Of a DNA stretch of 64,000 bases, positions 1 through 11,493 are shown in pieces (within the stretch, counting starts at the first letter, position 1; each line of letters starts with the position of its first letter). This stretch comes from Hofstenia miamia (taxonomy: Eukaryota; Xenacoelomorpha; Acoela), in the NCBI GenBank assembly GCA_004352715.1, contig SCFE01000027.1:2122077-2186076 (forward strand), read 5' to 3'. The position numbers and the translations under genes are program-made. The notes below the pieces were generated by a model. It ran no database searches. It was not told the DNA's origin and saw only the letters and a list, made by a program, of their open reading frames with translations.

Positions 1-317
1 CATGATCAAAGAAAATTAGCACTCTATCACCTTCCTCAATACCTCCATCAATAAGAGAGAATATTTTTGAAATAACAAAGTCTATTGGAAATCCTTCCTC
101 ATGAATTGTATTGATATTTTTCTTTAAAATTTCACCTGCTTCCATTGTATGTGGTAGACTTGCTCCAGGTGAATTGAAATTTGTAGTGTCAATGTCTATG
201 TGAGGGCTTAGACCCCAACAGGTGTCGCAAGTGCATTGGGCTGGAGATACTCGAAATTGGATGTTCAAAACTCTGTTCCCACCTATAGATACACTTGATT
301 GATTGCTGGTCGTATTC
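1..317 (-). CDS. Partial internal exon of an unrecognised gene
   Basis: The minus strand stays open for 105 codons from the window edge to position 317, which is unusual in DNA this AT-rich. It is preceded by a strong acceptor, a CTATTTTTCAG run ending at 318, so position 317 is the likely first base of an internal exon (one base, then codons). The exon runs off the window, so its 3' end and the rest of the gene are not visible. The peptide has a cluster CTCDTCWG near residues 29-36, then a stretch ending in GDRVLIFFDH. Codon use looks like a real protein rather than a chance frame. The cysteine pattern suggests an extracellular or secreted protein, but this is inference only. The hydrophobic strand before FFDH resembles a buried beta strand of an alpha/beta domain such as von Willebrand A or a caspase-like fold; I could not assign a family. 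Confidence 0.5.
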
Positions 318-795
318 CTGAAAAATAGTGAATGATTGCATTGATATCCATTCAATTTATACACATAGACATTTATGCAAGCAATCAATTCATGAATAAT
401 TCTTTTTCTAAAATATGTGTTTTATTTCTAGGATTTAGTCAAGAATTTGATTTCTATGGATTAAAAATAAACTGACAGATTTACTGTCAATCATTTAGTA
501 GCAAACTACTTATTGTGTGAAAATCCGCAAAAATTTTAGTTAATCAAATTGATACACTTTACCAGTATATTTACAAGGTACATGAAATCCATTGTTAGAA
601 TATGTAATAAAATTCTTAGATATACAATTTTCTGTGAAAACCCATAAAGTTTTAGTTAGTCAAATACCAACTTTTAGCATGATATTAGCATTGCACATTG
701 AAATCTATTGTTGGAAAATGATAAGCGAATATTTATGAGGATGATTGAAGACAGTATGTAAATAAAAACATTGGTGAACTTTTCGTCTGTCAATC
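318..795. other. Non-coding, nothing recognised
   Basis: This is AT-rich sequence with no open frame of note. It is probably the intron upstream of the minus-strand exon ending at 317. Confidence 0.4.
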
Positions 796-1795
796 NNNNN
801 NNNNNNNNNNNNNNNNNNNNNNNNNNNNNNNNNNNNNNNNNNNNNNNNNNNNNNNNNNNNNNNNNNNNNNNNNNNNNNNNNNNNNNNNNNNNNNNNNNNN
901 NNNNNNNNNNNNNNNNNNNNNNNNNNNNNNNNNNNNNNNNNNNNNNNNNNNNNNNNNNNNNNNNNNNNNNNNNNNNNNNNNNNNNNNNNNNNNNNNNNNN
1001 NNNNNNNNNNNNNNNNNNNNNNNNNNNNNNNNNNNNNNNNNNNNNNNNNNNNNNNNNNNNNNNNNNNNNNNNNNNNNNNNNNNNNNNNNNNNNNNNNNNN
1101 NNNNNNNNNNNNNNNNNNNNNNNNNNNNNNNNNNNNNNNNNNNNNNNNNNNNNNNNNNNNNNNNNNNNNNNNNNNNNNNNNNNNNNNNNNNNNNNNNNNN
1201 NNNNNNNNNNNNNNNNNNNNNNNNNNNNNNNNNNNNNNNNNNNNNNNNNNNNNNNNNNNNNNNNNNNNNNNNNNNNNNNNNNNNNNNNNNNNNNNNNNNN
1301 NNNNNNNNNNNNNNNNNNNNNNNNNNNNNNNNNNNNNNNNNNNNNNNNNNNNNNNNNNNNNNNNNNNNNNNNNNNNNNNNNNNNNNNNNNNNNNNNNNNN
1401 NNNNNNNNNNNNNNNNNNNNNNNNNNNNNNNNNNNNNNNNNNNNNNNNNNNNNNNNNNNNNNNNNNNNNNNNNNNNNNNNNNNNNNNNNNNNNNNNNNNN
1501 NNNNNNNNNNNNNNNNNNNNNNNNNNNNNNNNNNNNNNNNNNNNNNNNNNNNNNNNNNNNNNNNNNNNNNNNNNNNNNNNNNNNNNNNNNNNNNNNNNNN
1601 NNNNNNNNNNNNNNNNNNNNNNNNNNNNNNNNNNNNNNNNNNNNNNNNNNNNNNNNNNNNNNNNNNNNNNNNNNNNNNNNNNNNNNNNNNNNNNNNNNNN
1701 NNNNNNNNNNNNNNNNNNNNNNNNNNNNNNNNNNNNNNNNNNNNNNNNNNNNNNNNNNNNNNNNNNNNNNNNNNNNNNNNNNNNNNNNNNNNNNN
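796..1795. other. Assembly gap of exactly 1000 N
   Basis: The run of 1000 N has the round length used for gaps of unknown size. Open frames that appear to run through it are artefacts. The LINE relic starting at 1797 is cut by this gap, so its reverse transcriptase may lie inside. Confidence 0.99.
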
Positions 1796-1796
1796 G

Positions 1797-2709
1797 CTTG
1801 GCATCCCCTTAATTAATGATGACAAAAAATTTCCAAAATGCTTTAAGCCTTTGGATTTATTCGGTGATCATGCCATGTCCTGCGCGGTTGATGGTGAAAG
1901 AATTGCGCGCCATGATCGACTCAGAGACGCTATTTTTTCAGCTGCTTCGAAATGTGCTTTTTCTCCTGTGCTTGAAAATTCTAACCTCACTGAGTCTCGT
2001 GCTCGTCCTGGGGACATCTTTTTGCCATCCTGGTTTTCTGGCCGAGCAGTCGCTCTAGACGTGACTGTAATTAGTCTTCGATTGTTTCTCTTGCGGGTAC
2101 TAATGCTGGTCATGCTCTGGAAGTTTCAGACAACCGAAAGCTCACTAAATATGCAGAATCATGTTCAGCAGCTGGTATATCCTTCATACCACTATCAGTG
2201 GAAGCTTTAGGAGGATGGTCACCAATTGCTATCAAAGTATTCTCCAAGATGTCTTTTATGTCTTCTGCCAGAAGTGCCTCTTGCGATCTGANGAAAAGTC
2301 TAACCTCACTGAGTCTCGTGCTCGTCCTGGGGACATCTTTTTGCCATGCTGGTCTTCTGGCCGACCAGCCGCTCTAGACGTGACTGTAATTAGTTCACTG
2401 CAGCCTTCGATTGTTTCTCTTGCGGGTACTAATGCTGGTCATGCTCTGGAAGTTTCAGACAACCGAAAGTTCACTAAATATGCAGAATCATGTTCAGCAG
2501 CTGGTATATCCTTCATACCACTATCAGTGGAAGCTTTAGGAGGATGGTCACCAATTGCTATCAAAGTATTCTCCAAGATGTCTTTTATGTCTTCTGCCAG
2601 AAGTGCCTCTTGCGATCTGAATACGATTTCTACATATTTTTTCCAGCAATTGTCAGTAATTTTACAGCGGGGAAATGCTACACTTCTTTTATCAAGATAT
2701 GGTGGTTAG
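1797..2709 (+). pseudogene. C-terminal end of a LINE-like pol: degenerate zinc knuckle and PD-(D/E)XK-like nuclease tail
   Basis: Seen: the frame from 1797 reads LGIPLINDD, then KPLDLFGDHAMSC, then RHDRLRDAIF, RPGDIFLPSW and ALDVTVIS. In the second, better copy it continues GHALEV, AAGISFIPLSVEALGGW and LQRGNATLL before the stop at 2707-2709. Known: the order knuckle with FGDHxxxC, RHxxLRD, RP(A/G)D and DVTV is the C-terminal end of many invertebrate reverse-transcriptase proteins. The RPGD...DVTV part resembles a restriction-like (PD-(D/E)XK) active site; the clade is not certain. The first knuckle cysteine seems lost (FPKC). A 10-base deletion after VIS at about 2072 shifts the frame of the first copy. 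The segment is then repeated from 2300, where the same place is intact. The RT domain would lie in the gap to the left. This is a mobile-element relic, not a host gene. Confidence 0.65.
1981..2620. repeat. Direct duplication of about 311/321 bases around a single n
   Basis: Bases 1981-2291 and 2300-2620 are nearly identical. They differ mainly by a 10-base deletion (TTCACTGCAG) in the first copy and a few substitutions, and a single n at 2292 lies between them. The layout suggests two alleles or two repeat copies placed side by side by the assembler, though a true tandem duplication is possible. Confidence 0.85.
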
Positions 2710-5268
2710 GGTTCAAGCAATTCTTGTCTAATCTGTGACATCTGGAACACAAACTCAACCATTATACAAGTTTTTCAATCAATCACCCAAAAAATAATCA
2801 TTGTAATGTTAATTTTATATGTATTGATTTTCGTTCTTTTAAAAAAAAACAATTTTATATTTGGTGATTCTTAAATATTCTATTTTTGTAATGTTAATTT
2901 TGTAAAATTATTCTTATTTAATTTAAGATAGAAATATAGTGACATTGTTCAACAAGGCTATATATTTCAACCCCTAGCTTATGAATGTCAAGGCAGTGCA
3001 GGTAAATTAACTGAAGACGTTATTTCCCAACTTGGCAAGGCAAGTCCCTAATATTTTCTTCAAAGGAACCACGTGCAGCAGAGTATTTTAAACAACAGTA
3101 TTATAATTCAGCAGACATATGCCGCTTGTATTTTGGGAACTATAGAAGTTGAATCTTCATTAGAAGAATTATTTTATTTTTTCTAGATAGTTTGGACATT
3201 AAGAAAAAAAATAAATAAAAATTTAGGAAATATTGACAAGCATCAACTTACTCATGTAATTAAAGCCTTTTGATTTGATGTCAAGTAAAAGTAAAATGCC
3301 AAATTGAAGAACAAAGTGGTACAGGGATGACATCCAGAAAATAAAGTTAGTCCGAGTAAAAAGAAAACTTTATGGAGTTCATTAAAAGAAAAAAAAATTA
3401 CAAATATTGTCAATTCAAGTCTTTCATTTAAAGAAGATGATTTACAATTTGAACTATAATTCATTCGGATTACTAAACATTTTATTGCACATACATAGAT
3501 TTGTATAAATTTGTAAAATTTAAATGATTAGAAATATTAGAACAGGAAAAAAAAATTCAGTGTTAATATGTTGATTAAATCGTAATGATCCATTTTTTGA
3601 TGAAAAAGACTATGTATATTCTTGCTTAGCACTACCGGCATGCAAGGTGCACAGATAAGTGAAAGTGAAAAATAAAAAATTCTATTGCACCAGTTTTGTT
3701 TGGGTGTTATCCAATCAAGAAAGGGAGAGGAGAATGTACACCTAGAACACCTGTTTGAAATTGCGATTTAATGGTTGCGTTGTGTCAAAGAGAACTGTTA
3801 CGCAGGATTCAATAACTGAGATGTCATGCTTGCTACATCAAAATGGTACTCAGTAATTCAACAGCGATTTCATTTCAAAAATTGTGAATATATTGAATAT
3901 AGGACTCTGGGGGCTTTCTAAATTTGAATACAAGCATTTGCTCACGGAGTGACCCAGTGCACAGTGTTCTCTTCAAGGCATTGGCCAGGAACCCGATTGT
4001 ATCTCTGCTTAATTTTATATCGATTTTGTTGTTTTTCATATACTGGTTATTTTTTTTTAATGTCCTGTTCCTCTTTTTGTTAACATCCCCATTATTGGAA
4101 TAATGTTACAGACCAAGTTGAGGCAAAATTTGGCTTGCAGACAGGACCAATTTTTAAGAAAGTGGGAGGGCTGAGCCAAAAAATAAAAGTCCGCTTCTTT
4201 TCACACAAATATACATAAAAAAACACAAAACAGTAATAAATTACACTACACTTGCAATTTGGGTAGTCTTGTTTGTCTTAATATTTAATATTTATATGAC
4301 TGTAAGGAAAATGAAAATACAATTGAAATTTTCTATTTACACATAAGGAAATATACCTTTTTTGAGAAAAAGTTTTAAACCCCCCTTGTTTATTACAGAA
4401 ATTTTTTTAAGCAGCAGAATATAGTCTTCACTACATTTAAGTACATTTTGATGTTTAACCTGCTGAAATTTTAAAATTCAAAATTCAGAATTTCTTGTAA
4501 AATGTTTTTTAATAATAAAAAGAGCCAAAGCTAAATATACTGGCTAAAAAATTAACAAATTTAGAACTACAAACTAAATATACATGCATAATATATAATA
4601 ATAGTATGTGGTGAGCTCAGCGTAAGAAATCAGTAAATATGTTTAGCATATTTGTGACTTCTATTGTGTTTTGTCGGTGTAAAAGTGCACTTCTTAATCT
4701 TTTCAAAATTTTTTGTATTTTTTATCTACTCTAATCTCATTTTCTATATCATTCAGAACTAGGATAGGAAGTACTGCCACAAATAATTTTATGCTATTAT
4801 GGACATACTTTTAAGTAGTTAGAAAGAAAAGACATTTATCCTCGGCCATATTTAAGTTTAAATGAAATTGAAGCCGAATGGAATTGTACTTGATAGAGTG
4901 GGGACAAAAATTATACTTTTATCTGTATTCACTAACATAATTATGCTTGCGTGCAAAATTTAATGTTTTCAATGACCAATTATAAGTTTTTGATAATACA
5001 TCACTGCTTTGTATTAAAATTAATCAATAAGAATGAACAATGTAATTGCGACAAACAAAATGCATGTAATAGTTGAAAGTGATAATCTGGTCCTAAATTT
5101 CTGAGGTGGTATAAGTATCTAACGCCAGAAGCCATTTTTGTATTTTTTTAAGAAGGAATTTATGAAATTTTATATTTTTGTCAATATCTACGCTTCAATA
5201 TGTAACATCATCAATTTGCTTTTTTGGAACACTGTTAACAATTACTTCGATCTTATTTATTATTTCTT
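2710..5268. other. Intergenic, nothing recognised
   Basis: This stretch is AT-rich with A- and T-homopolymers. The open frames in it are short and of low complexity, and I found no domain motif, tRNA or repeat structure. Confidence 0.4.
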
Positions 5269-5830
5269 TTACAGAATTGGGGAGGGGGGATATAGCAAAT
5301 TGCGTTTTTCAATATTTAGTTTTAATTGATTGGATGTGAAATAGCTAGAAAGATTTTCAATATCACTTTGTAAAATTTTTGTGGCCGTAAATGCATCATT
5401 ATCAGTAAGTATGAGGCAAGAATCGCCGGCAAATGAATATATTTCAATATGATTTACATGTTTAATAATGTCATTTGTTGTGCCTTGAGACACTCCTCGT
5501 TTAGTTGTAATATAATCAAATTTCATATTATTTTTTAAAAAAACTCATAAATAGCTTAATTGAATTTTGAAATGCTTAAGACAAGAAGGGCATCACTTGC
5601 ATTATGCTTAGTGGGGAAACCATGTTTTTTAGATGTTAGATATTCTCAGGTGCAAGGCATTATTTGATTTAAAATTGCAATAATTTGTCAAATAAATTTA
5701 CTAAAATGGTGCGTTATTGAGATTGTCCTATAATTTTTTGCAATATGGTGATCTCCATTTAAACAAAAATATTATGTCTGACTTTTTCATTATATCCGAA
5801 AGTTCGTTTTCAACTATACATTGATTAAAT
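5269..5830 (-). pseudogene. LINE reverse transcriptase relic
   Basis: The minus strand between about 5830 and 5269 contains, in order, SDIIFLFK, a degraded NYRxIS/FSKFI stretch, HGFPTKHNASDALLVL, RGVSQGTTNDI and YSFAGDSCLIL, then LKLNIEK. This is the order of motifs in jockey/CR1-type reverse transcriptases: template grip, QHGFR-type helix, PQGS turn and the FADD catalytic turn. The segment between the QG turn and NDI has been deleted. The catalytic FADD reads FAGD, and several frames are needed to read through. It is an old, dead copy with no ORF1 or 3' tail visible. Confidence 0.7.
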
Positions 5831-7990
5831 GCAAATATATGAAAAATTGTTTTTATAATAAAGTAATTAAATAAGTGGAATCTGATGATTTATTAACATC
5901 TAAATTATTTGCAATAGTTCTTTTAAGGTTGATAATCTAAATTGAAACTTCGACTAACAATTCAATTGCCTATGTTCTGGTAGAGGAATTTTAAGATAAT
6001 TGAAGTTACCTATAATTCCTTAAATGTCTAATTTAAGCTATTTTCTATGTTTTTTATCGGTAAATTTTTAATTTTAAATTTAAGTTTCTGAAGTGTCAAC
6101 ATTGAGACCTCCGATTTCCTAATGAAATAAAAAGGTCTGCGGGTACAAAGTTCTGCTACTGATCAGACTGCTTCGCTTACAAAAACTACGCCGCTCGCGC
6201 ACTGTCGTTAAGCTAAGTTAATTGTCAAGTTAAGACTCAGAAAGTCCCGTAGCATACTGTCGTATAATTAGACAGATTATAATGAACTTTAAATCAATCG
6301 AATCCAACAATGAAAAAAAACAATAAACATTCAAAATGCATAGAAAATTTCCTCGTCAAAATTTCACGTCACTAAAACCGCATCCAGTCATGGCTATATT
6401 TAAAAGACTGCAAAATCAACAAATTTGCGCAATACGGCATTAGGTTTTAATTGAAATGCAATAAGAAATTTCTAAATATAATTTGTTAGCCGAAAGTAGA
6501 CTTTTAACTTATGTTGCTAGAACAATAAAGATAAAAAACCACATTGGAGGAATTCAAATTATTTCAAAATTTCCCTATCACATTTTTTCGGGTAACCGAG
6601 TTTTCTGAAACATAAAATCGAAACTCAAATATATTTTGAGAGAAAGAAAATTTATTTGTACTCGCAATAATAAATCCTTAAAAAATAATGATAAATGTAC
6701 AAAATTTGTAAAACTAGTTAGGAACTTTGCGGTCCATAATATTTTGAATACCCTCGTAAATTTGGAAGAAGATAAAACTTTCTTTCATTTTTTTCGTCCC
6801 ATAAATCAGGCCCCATTTACGTTTACTTCTCACTTCATAGTTGGTATTGGCTAGCTGATTTGGAATTAAGTAGTGGAATGGATGTGATGTTTTTTGCATT
6901 TGTATTAGTGTTCTGCTTCCGTTAGCCAGCCGTAGCCGCGGCCAAAGATTTTGTCTTACGGCCAAAATGTCGTCTAAGATTCATTTCTAAGCATTCTCAA
7001 TAACAATATATTTCCATTATTTTATTTGTGCTTTTGTTTTTAACAATTTGACCATTTTCTTTTATTGTCCGAAGTATGAGCATGTTTTACTCGTTCCAGT
7101 GAAAATTAATGTATTTCACTTAGTAGTAGTAAAAATCGCGGCTAATGGCCGGCTAAGGTAAACATTTATTTTCCACGACCGGTTACGGTTAAGAAAATTA
7201 CCACAAAACATTAATCTGTAACGGTAGCCGATCACATAACATTTGCGTCTTTTGTTTAGTGAACTACAATTGGCAGCTAGCATTTGAATGGTTTCCAACT
7301 TCTTGCGTTGTTCTAATGTAATGTTTTATATATATATATGAACAATGTAATTTTTAGGAATTTTACTTCATTTTAGTTGACATAGATAGCGGAGTTTTCC
7401 GTGGCTTTATTTGTTATATATTCTATATGACTATCCCTCTTACATTATTCTAACAAAAATTATATTTGAAACCAAAAAACGGAATTTTCAGGAGATATTC
7501 GAACCAAAGCCTAAAAACAACCGCAGTGTGTGAATCGGCAACAACCAGTATTTTGTCAAATGGTCTTAGTTGAAAATATTTGAAAATCGAATGAATTTTC
7601 AACAATTTTCTTACAACCAAGATGAGCCAAAAAACCCGAATTATGACTAAATATTCAAAAAGACAAGCCGAACTTGCAATCAGAAGAGATAAGTCTGGCG
7701 TTATAACTAGTTTATCAACAAAAATGATATTTTTTGCGGCCAGCGTAAAAAGTTAATTTCTAAAAAAAATTAATTGAAAATCAAGTTGCATGATCAAGTA
7801 ATTTTGAATGTTTAATCACATGCATATGATATGCAAACAAAAATCGTTATTAAAGCTTTTGTTAAAATCTATAACTACATTGGTTACAAAAATAGAAACA
7901 CAAACAATATATTAACTAGTGTAAACATTGAAAATAAACAATTTCATTTCTTCACAAAAATAGTTTGCAGAATTTAAATACTGTGACAAA
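5831..7990. other. Intergenic, nothing firmly recognised
   Basis: Mostly AT-rich sequence. Small GC-richer patches at 6130-6250, 6900-6965 and 7135-7230 contain short related words (for example gttagccagccg and ggctaatggccggc). These could be the ends of an old DNA transposon but do not form a convincing inverted repeat. Confidence 0.35.
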
Positions 7991-9907
7991 TTATTGATCC
8001 ATTAACTGTTTAACACGTTTTGTGGTTGGATGATCTGCATCATAAACTTTTAAACATATTTTATAAGCATCGCCAAAATAGCTTTTAGCTTCACTCTTCT
8101 CACCTTCATCATCATAACAAAGACCAATATTTACCAACGTAATTGCTACTCCAATATGATTCTCACCAACAAGATCTCTTCGAATCTTCAACGACTTCTG
8201 CAAATATGTTAGTGCAGTCTCAATTTTATGCATATCTCGAAAATGCAAACCAATATTGTTATATGCTCGCGCAGTGTCCATATGATTTTCTCCAAATAGG
8301 TCCAATTTCATACTTACAGCCTTTTGATAGTAGGACAAAGCATCATCCATTTTTTTCATGTTTGAATAAAGCGCACCCATGTTGTTATACGCAGTTGCCA
8401 AAGTTTGATGTGGAGGACTATATAGATGCTCTTTTACTTTGAGAGATCTAAGAAAATATGGTTCCGCATCATCATATTTTTCCAGTTCGCTATATGTTTG
8501 CCCAATGTTGTTTAAGACCACAGCACAGTTCTGACTAATCTCTCCGAACACCTTAATCTGGGCTTCTAAAACTTCTTTATAAATTTCTATGGCCTTTTCT
8601 TTGTTCCCCAAATCATTTTGAATGAATGCAATGCTATTTTTTGTCATTGAAGTTTCGGGATGCAGTTCTCCATAAATTTTTAGCCGGATTTCGTGGGCCA
8701 TGTTTATATGCTTCAATGCCTCTTCGTTTTTGTCCATTTCATTGCAAACTCTGCCTAAGTTGCTATATGAAACTGCAGTATCTTCATGCATTTTTCCAAG
8801 ATGTTTGAGTCTCAAATTCAAAACTTTTAAATGAGCCTCATATGCTTCATTAAATAAGGACAGATGGTCGTAATTTGCAGCAATATTGTTTAAAGCTGTT
8901 GCACAATCAATATGGTCAGCACCTTCATTCTGTTGAGTTATCTTAAGAGACTTCTCAAACCATTCTCTAGCCTCCTTAAATTTAGAAATATTATTATAAC
9001 ATTGACCTATATTGTTTAAAATATTTGAATGGGTCTTGGGGTTGACATATTCTTCTTGATTGCTATAAATTTGATCAGCTTTTATGAGCCACGACAGCGC
9101 ATTTTCATGCTTATCTAAATAAATCATCAAGGTTCCAAAACCAAGATAACTTAGAATTCGATGCTTTGTGGTGCAGTTCATTTCATTTAACTCATTTATT
9201 GATGAGCTTGTTTTTTCAAAAAGCCAGTCTCTCATTTTACTGCATATTATAGCATTCATCTCCTGAACTCCAACCTTTGAAGTTATTAGTTCCAAAATTG
9301 CTTTTCTGTCTGCTTCCACCGAAGCTTCAGCAGTTTCAATGTCAACGTTTGAGAGATACTTAATGATTTCGGAAGGTCTATCAAAAACGATATCTAGAAA
9401 TTTGTTGTCTTCTGAAGATTGCAGCGCTATTTCAAAGTGAACTTTAGATTCAATTGCAGTAAAGATTTCAAAAAGACACCAACTTCTTTTTAGAGCAATT
9501 GGTGCATGCATCGGAAACAAAACAATCAACACATTTCCTATGTTCACAACTGCTTGACGAAAAATAGTTTCCAGCTCCGAGCACTCAATAACTTTGGTTA
9601 TGCCATTTTGGTTGTTGCACAAAACATCAAACCAAATAAAATATTTAATTTTATCATTTTTCTTTGTGAAACGCTTGATTTCGTCTACCACTGCAATGAA
9701 TTTGTAGCCCCATGCATGTGAGATAAATAGATTGGCAACTCCAACATCCTTTGGTCTTGATCTGGATATAAACTCAATGTAACTGCAGTTCTTTGTCTTT
9801 GGCTTTACAAAATTCTTGCAGACATCATACGTCGTCCAATCGTTTTTTAGATTTGGGATTATTAGATCTAAGACCTCCAATGTAAATCCACGTCGGTCAA
9901 AGTTCAT
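7991..9907 (-). CDS. TIR-like domain plus kinesin-light-chain-type TPR protein
   Basis: This is a complete 638-residue intronless frame, read from ATG at 9907-9905 (context CAAAATGA) to a stop ending at 7991. Residues 50-155 hold a TIR-like alpha/beta domain: VANLFISHAWG at 57-67, YFIWFDVLCNNQ at 89-100, VLIVLFP at 126-132 and RSWCLFEIFTAIE at 141-153. Its WCxxE arrangement (C144, E147) is typical of TIR-like domains, in which such a glutamate can be the NAD-cleaving residue. Residues 155-245 are helical. From about 250 to 635 there are about nine tetratricopeptide repeats at 42-residue spacing, each with the kinesin-light-chain signature (LNNIG, YNNMGALY, YNNIGL, LVNIGLCY). Such repeats bind peptides or partner proteins. 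No membrane segment, signal peptide or NB-ARC ATPase is seen between the two parts. The role is probably cytosolic signalling or scaffolding; an immune or NAD-consuming role is inference. No neighbour gives a functional clue. Confidence 0.85.
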   Translation of the reverse strand: MNFDRRGFTLEVLDLIIPNLKNDWTTYDVCKNFVKPKTKNCSYIEFISRSRPKDVGVANLFISHAWGYKFIAVVDEIKRFTKKNDKIKYFIWFDVLCNNQNGITKVIECSELETIFRQAVVNIGNVLIVLFPMHAPIALKRSWCLFEIFTAIESKVHFEIALQSSEDNKFLDIVFDRPSEIIKYLSNVDIETAEASVEADRKAILELITSKVGVQEMNAIICSKMRDWLFEKTSSSINELNEMNCTTKHRILSYLGFGTLMIYLDKHENALSWLIKADQIYSNQEEYVNPKTHSNILNNIGQCYNNISKFKEAREWFEKSLKITQQNEGADHIDCATALNNIAANYDHLSLFNEAYEAHLKVLNLRLKHLGKMHEDTAVSYSNLGRVCNEMDKNEEALKHINMAHEIRLKIYGELHPETSMTKNSIAFIQNDLGNKEKAIEIYKEVLEAQIKVFGEISQNCAVVLNNIGQTYSELEKYDDAEPYFLRSLKVKEHLYSPPHQTLATAYNNMGALYSNMKKMDDALSYYQKAVSMKLDLFGENHMDTARAYNNIGLHFRDMHKIETALTYLQKSLKIRRDLVGENHIGVAITLVNIGLCYDDEGEKSEAKSYFGDAYKICLKVYDADHPTTKRVKQLMDQ

Positions 9908-11387
9908 TTTGCGTTATTTGTTGAACAGGTGCACAGTACTAATTTCAGCTTTAGTACATTTAGCGATGAACGTTAATATTTTATGATTCATTTCTCAACG
10001 AGCAAAATAATGCATCTCGTTTCTTAAATGTACAATTTTTTGTCAATGTGAATCTAAATGTATTTCTCCAACTTTACTTAACACATTTCTAAATATCCAA
10101 CTTTGAAATCTATTTCGCTGAATGCTCGCAAGTTATATTAACACCAGTTCAATCCATTTAGCAGCTAATTCTAAAGAAATTTAATTTATTAACAAGACCT
10201 TAGTAAGATTTATTAATAAGGGAACAAGACATCTTCAGCAGTTTATTTTCTTTATATATTATATAAAATTGGCTAAAATGTCATTTTCTGAATTGGCTGA
10301 TCTAAAGGAATGAATTTGAGCTCGGTCAAATTTATAGGTTTTGAAAACATTCTCCAACATTTTAAAAAATATTTTTTTGCATAAAATGTAATAATTTTAC
10401 TATAACCGAAAACCCTTCATTTATTGAGATAAAATTCACAAGAAAATTGATTATGATATAACATATCATTATAACCAGAATGTAATTCTTTAGAGTTTTT
10501 AGACAATTTAATTGCTTCCAACAACCGAACTAACAAATTACAATGTATATAGGATATTTCCGAATTCATTTGCATCTATGGCTACTAAGAATCGAATCAT
10601 CTAAATAAATCTGTACACTATAACTCACCTCATTTCAGAAATGCTTACCATATTAGAAAGATTTTTACGAACCTAAACTAAAATCGAAATGGTCAAATGT
10701 GTTTCACTCGGCATCTCTGTTTTTGAATTACAGCAGAATAAGCGAAAATGAGCAAAAACACATAGTCTTCAAGCCAGTATTTGATGTAGAATATTAGTTA
10801 AGCCGCCAATTCTAAAAATTATTCATTAAAAGATTTCTGCATGTTGAAGCAATCAATTCTCAAACATTTTTATAAGAAGTAAATTCAAAAAAACGATGCA
10901 ATTCAAAAGAAAATAATTGCTTTTTACATTTTAAAATGATTTTTGTAAATTGAAACTATTGGGCTTCACCTATACTTGTAGTATAGTTAAATTTTACATT
11001 TTCAGACAAAGCAATTCTGAAAATTTATCGCATTTCATTTTTTGAAACTAATTGAATTTGTTTGCAAAACCATTGAAATTACCATTCATTTTCTGCTTGT
11101 TTTGTATCAAATGCAGTGATGGAAATGCTACAAAAGTTAGAGAAATTTGCAGCTCTATTTAAATTAATAGCTAGACAACAGACTCTCTGGTACTAAGAGT
11201 TCTTCTTGACTCATTTTTCAGTTTTTGTATAGTAAAGTCGTGTGAAAAGTTAGCGCTTTAAGGCAAACAAGTTTCAAATCTTTACAACAATGTATTCATT
11301 TTGAGCTTATTTTCTTTGTTAATCGTTTCAAATAATAATGTCTTCTGTGACATTTTAAGTAAAAATATTCAAGAGTAACTAGTGCTG
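9908..11387. other. Upstream intergenic region of the TIR/TPR gene
   Basis: AT-rich sequence without supportable coding or repeat structure. It should contain the promoter of the TIR/TPR gene, but I see no clear core element. Confidence 0.4.
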
Positions 11388-11444
11388 TTATCATTATTAT
11401 TATTATTGTTATTATTATTATTATTTTTATTATTATTATTATTA

Positions 11445-11493
<49 letters not shown>
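11388..11493. repeat. (TTA)n microsatellite, probably the TAA tail of a minus-strand LINE
   Basis: About 105 bases of near-perfect TTA repeat on the plus strand, read as (TAA)n on the minus strand. They directly abut the 3' end of the LINE relic at 11494-12328. Short-repeat tails of this type are made by target-primed reverse transcription in several LINE clades (for example I), so the array is best read as the element's 3' terminus, perhaps later expanded. Confidence 0.7.

Noticed and set aside
674-2210. Long open frames across the 796-1795 gap
   Set aside because: They exist only because N is translated as open sequence. The same holds for frames through the 14223, 36747 and 39563 gaps.
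8143-8808. Plus-strand open frames inside the TIR/TPR gene
   Set aside because: They are antisense shadows of the minus-strand TPR coding sequence and have no motif of their own.
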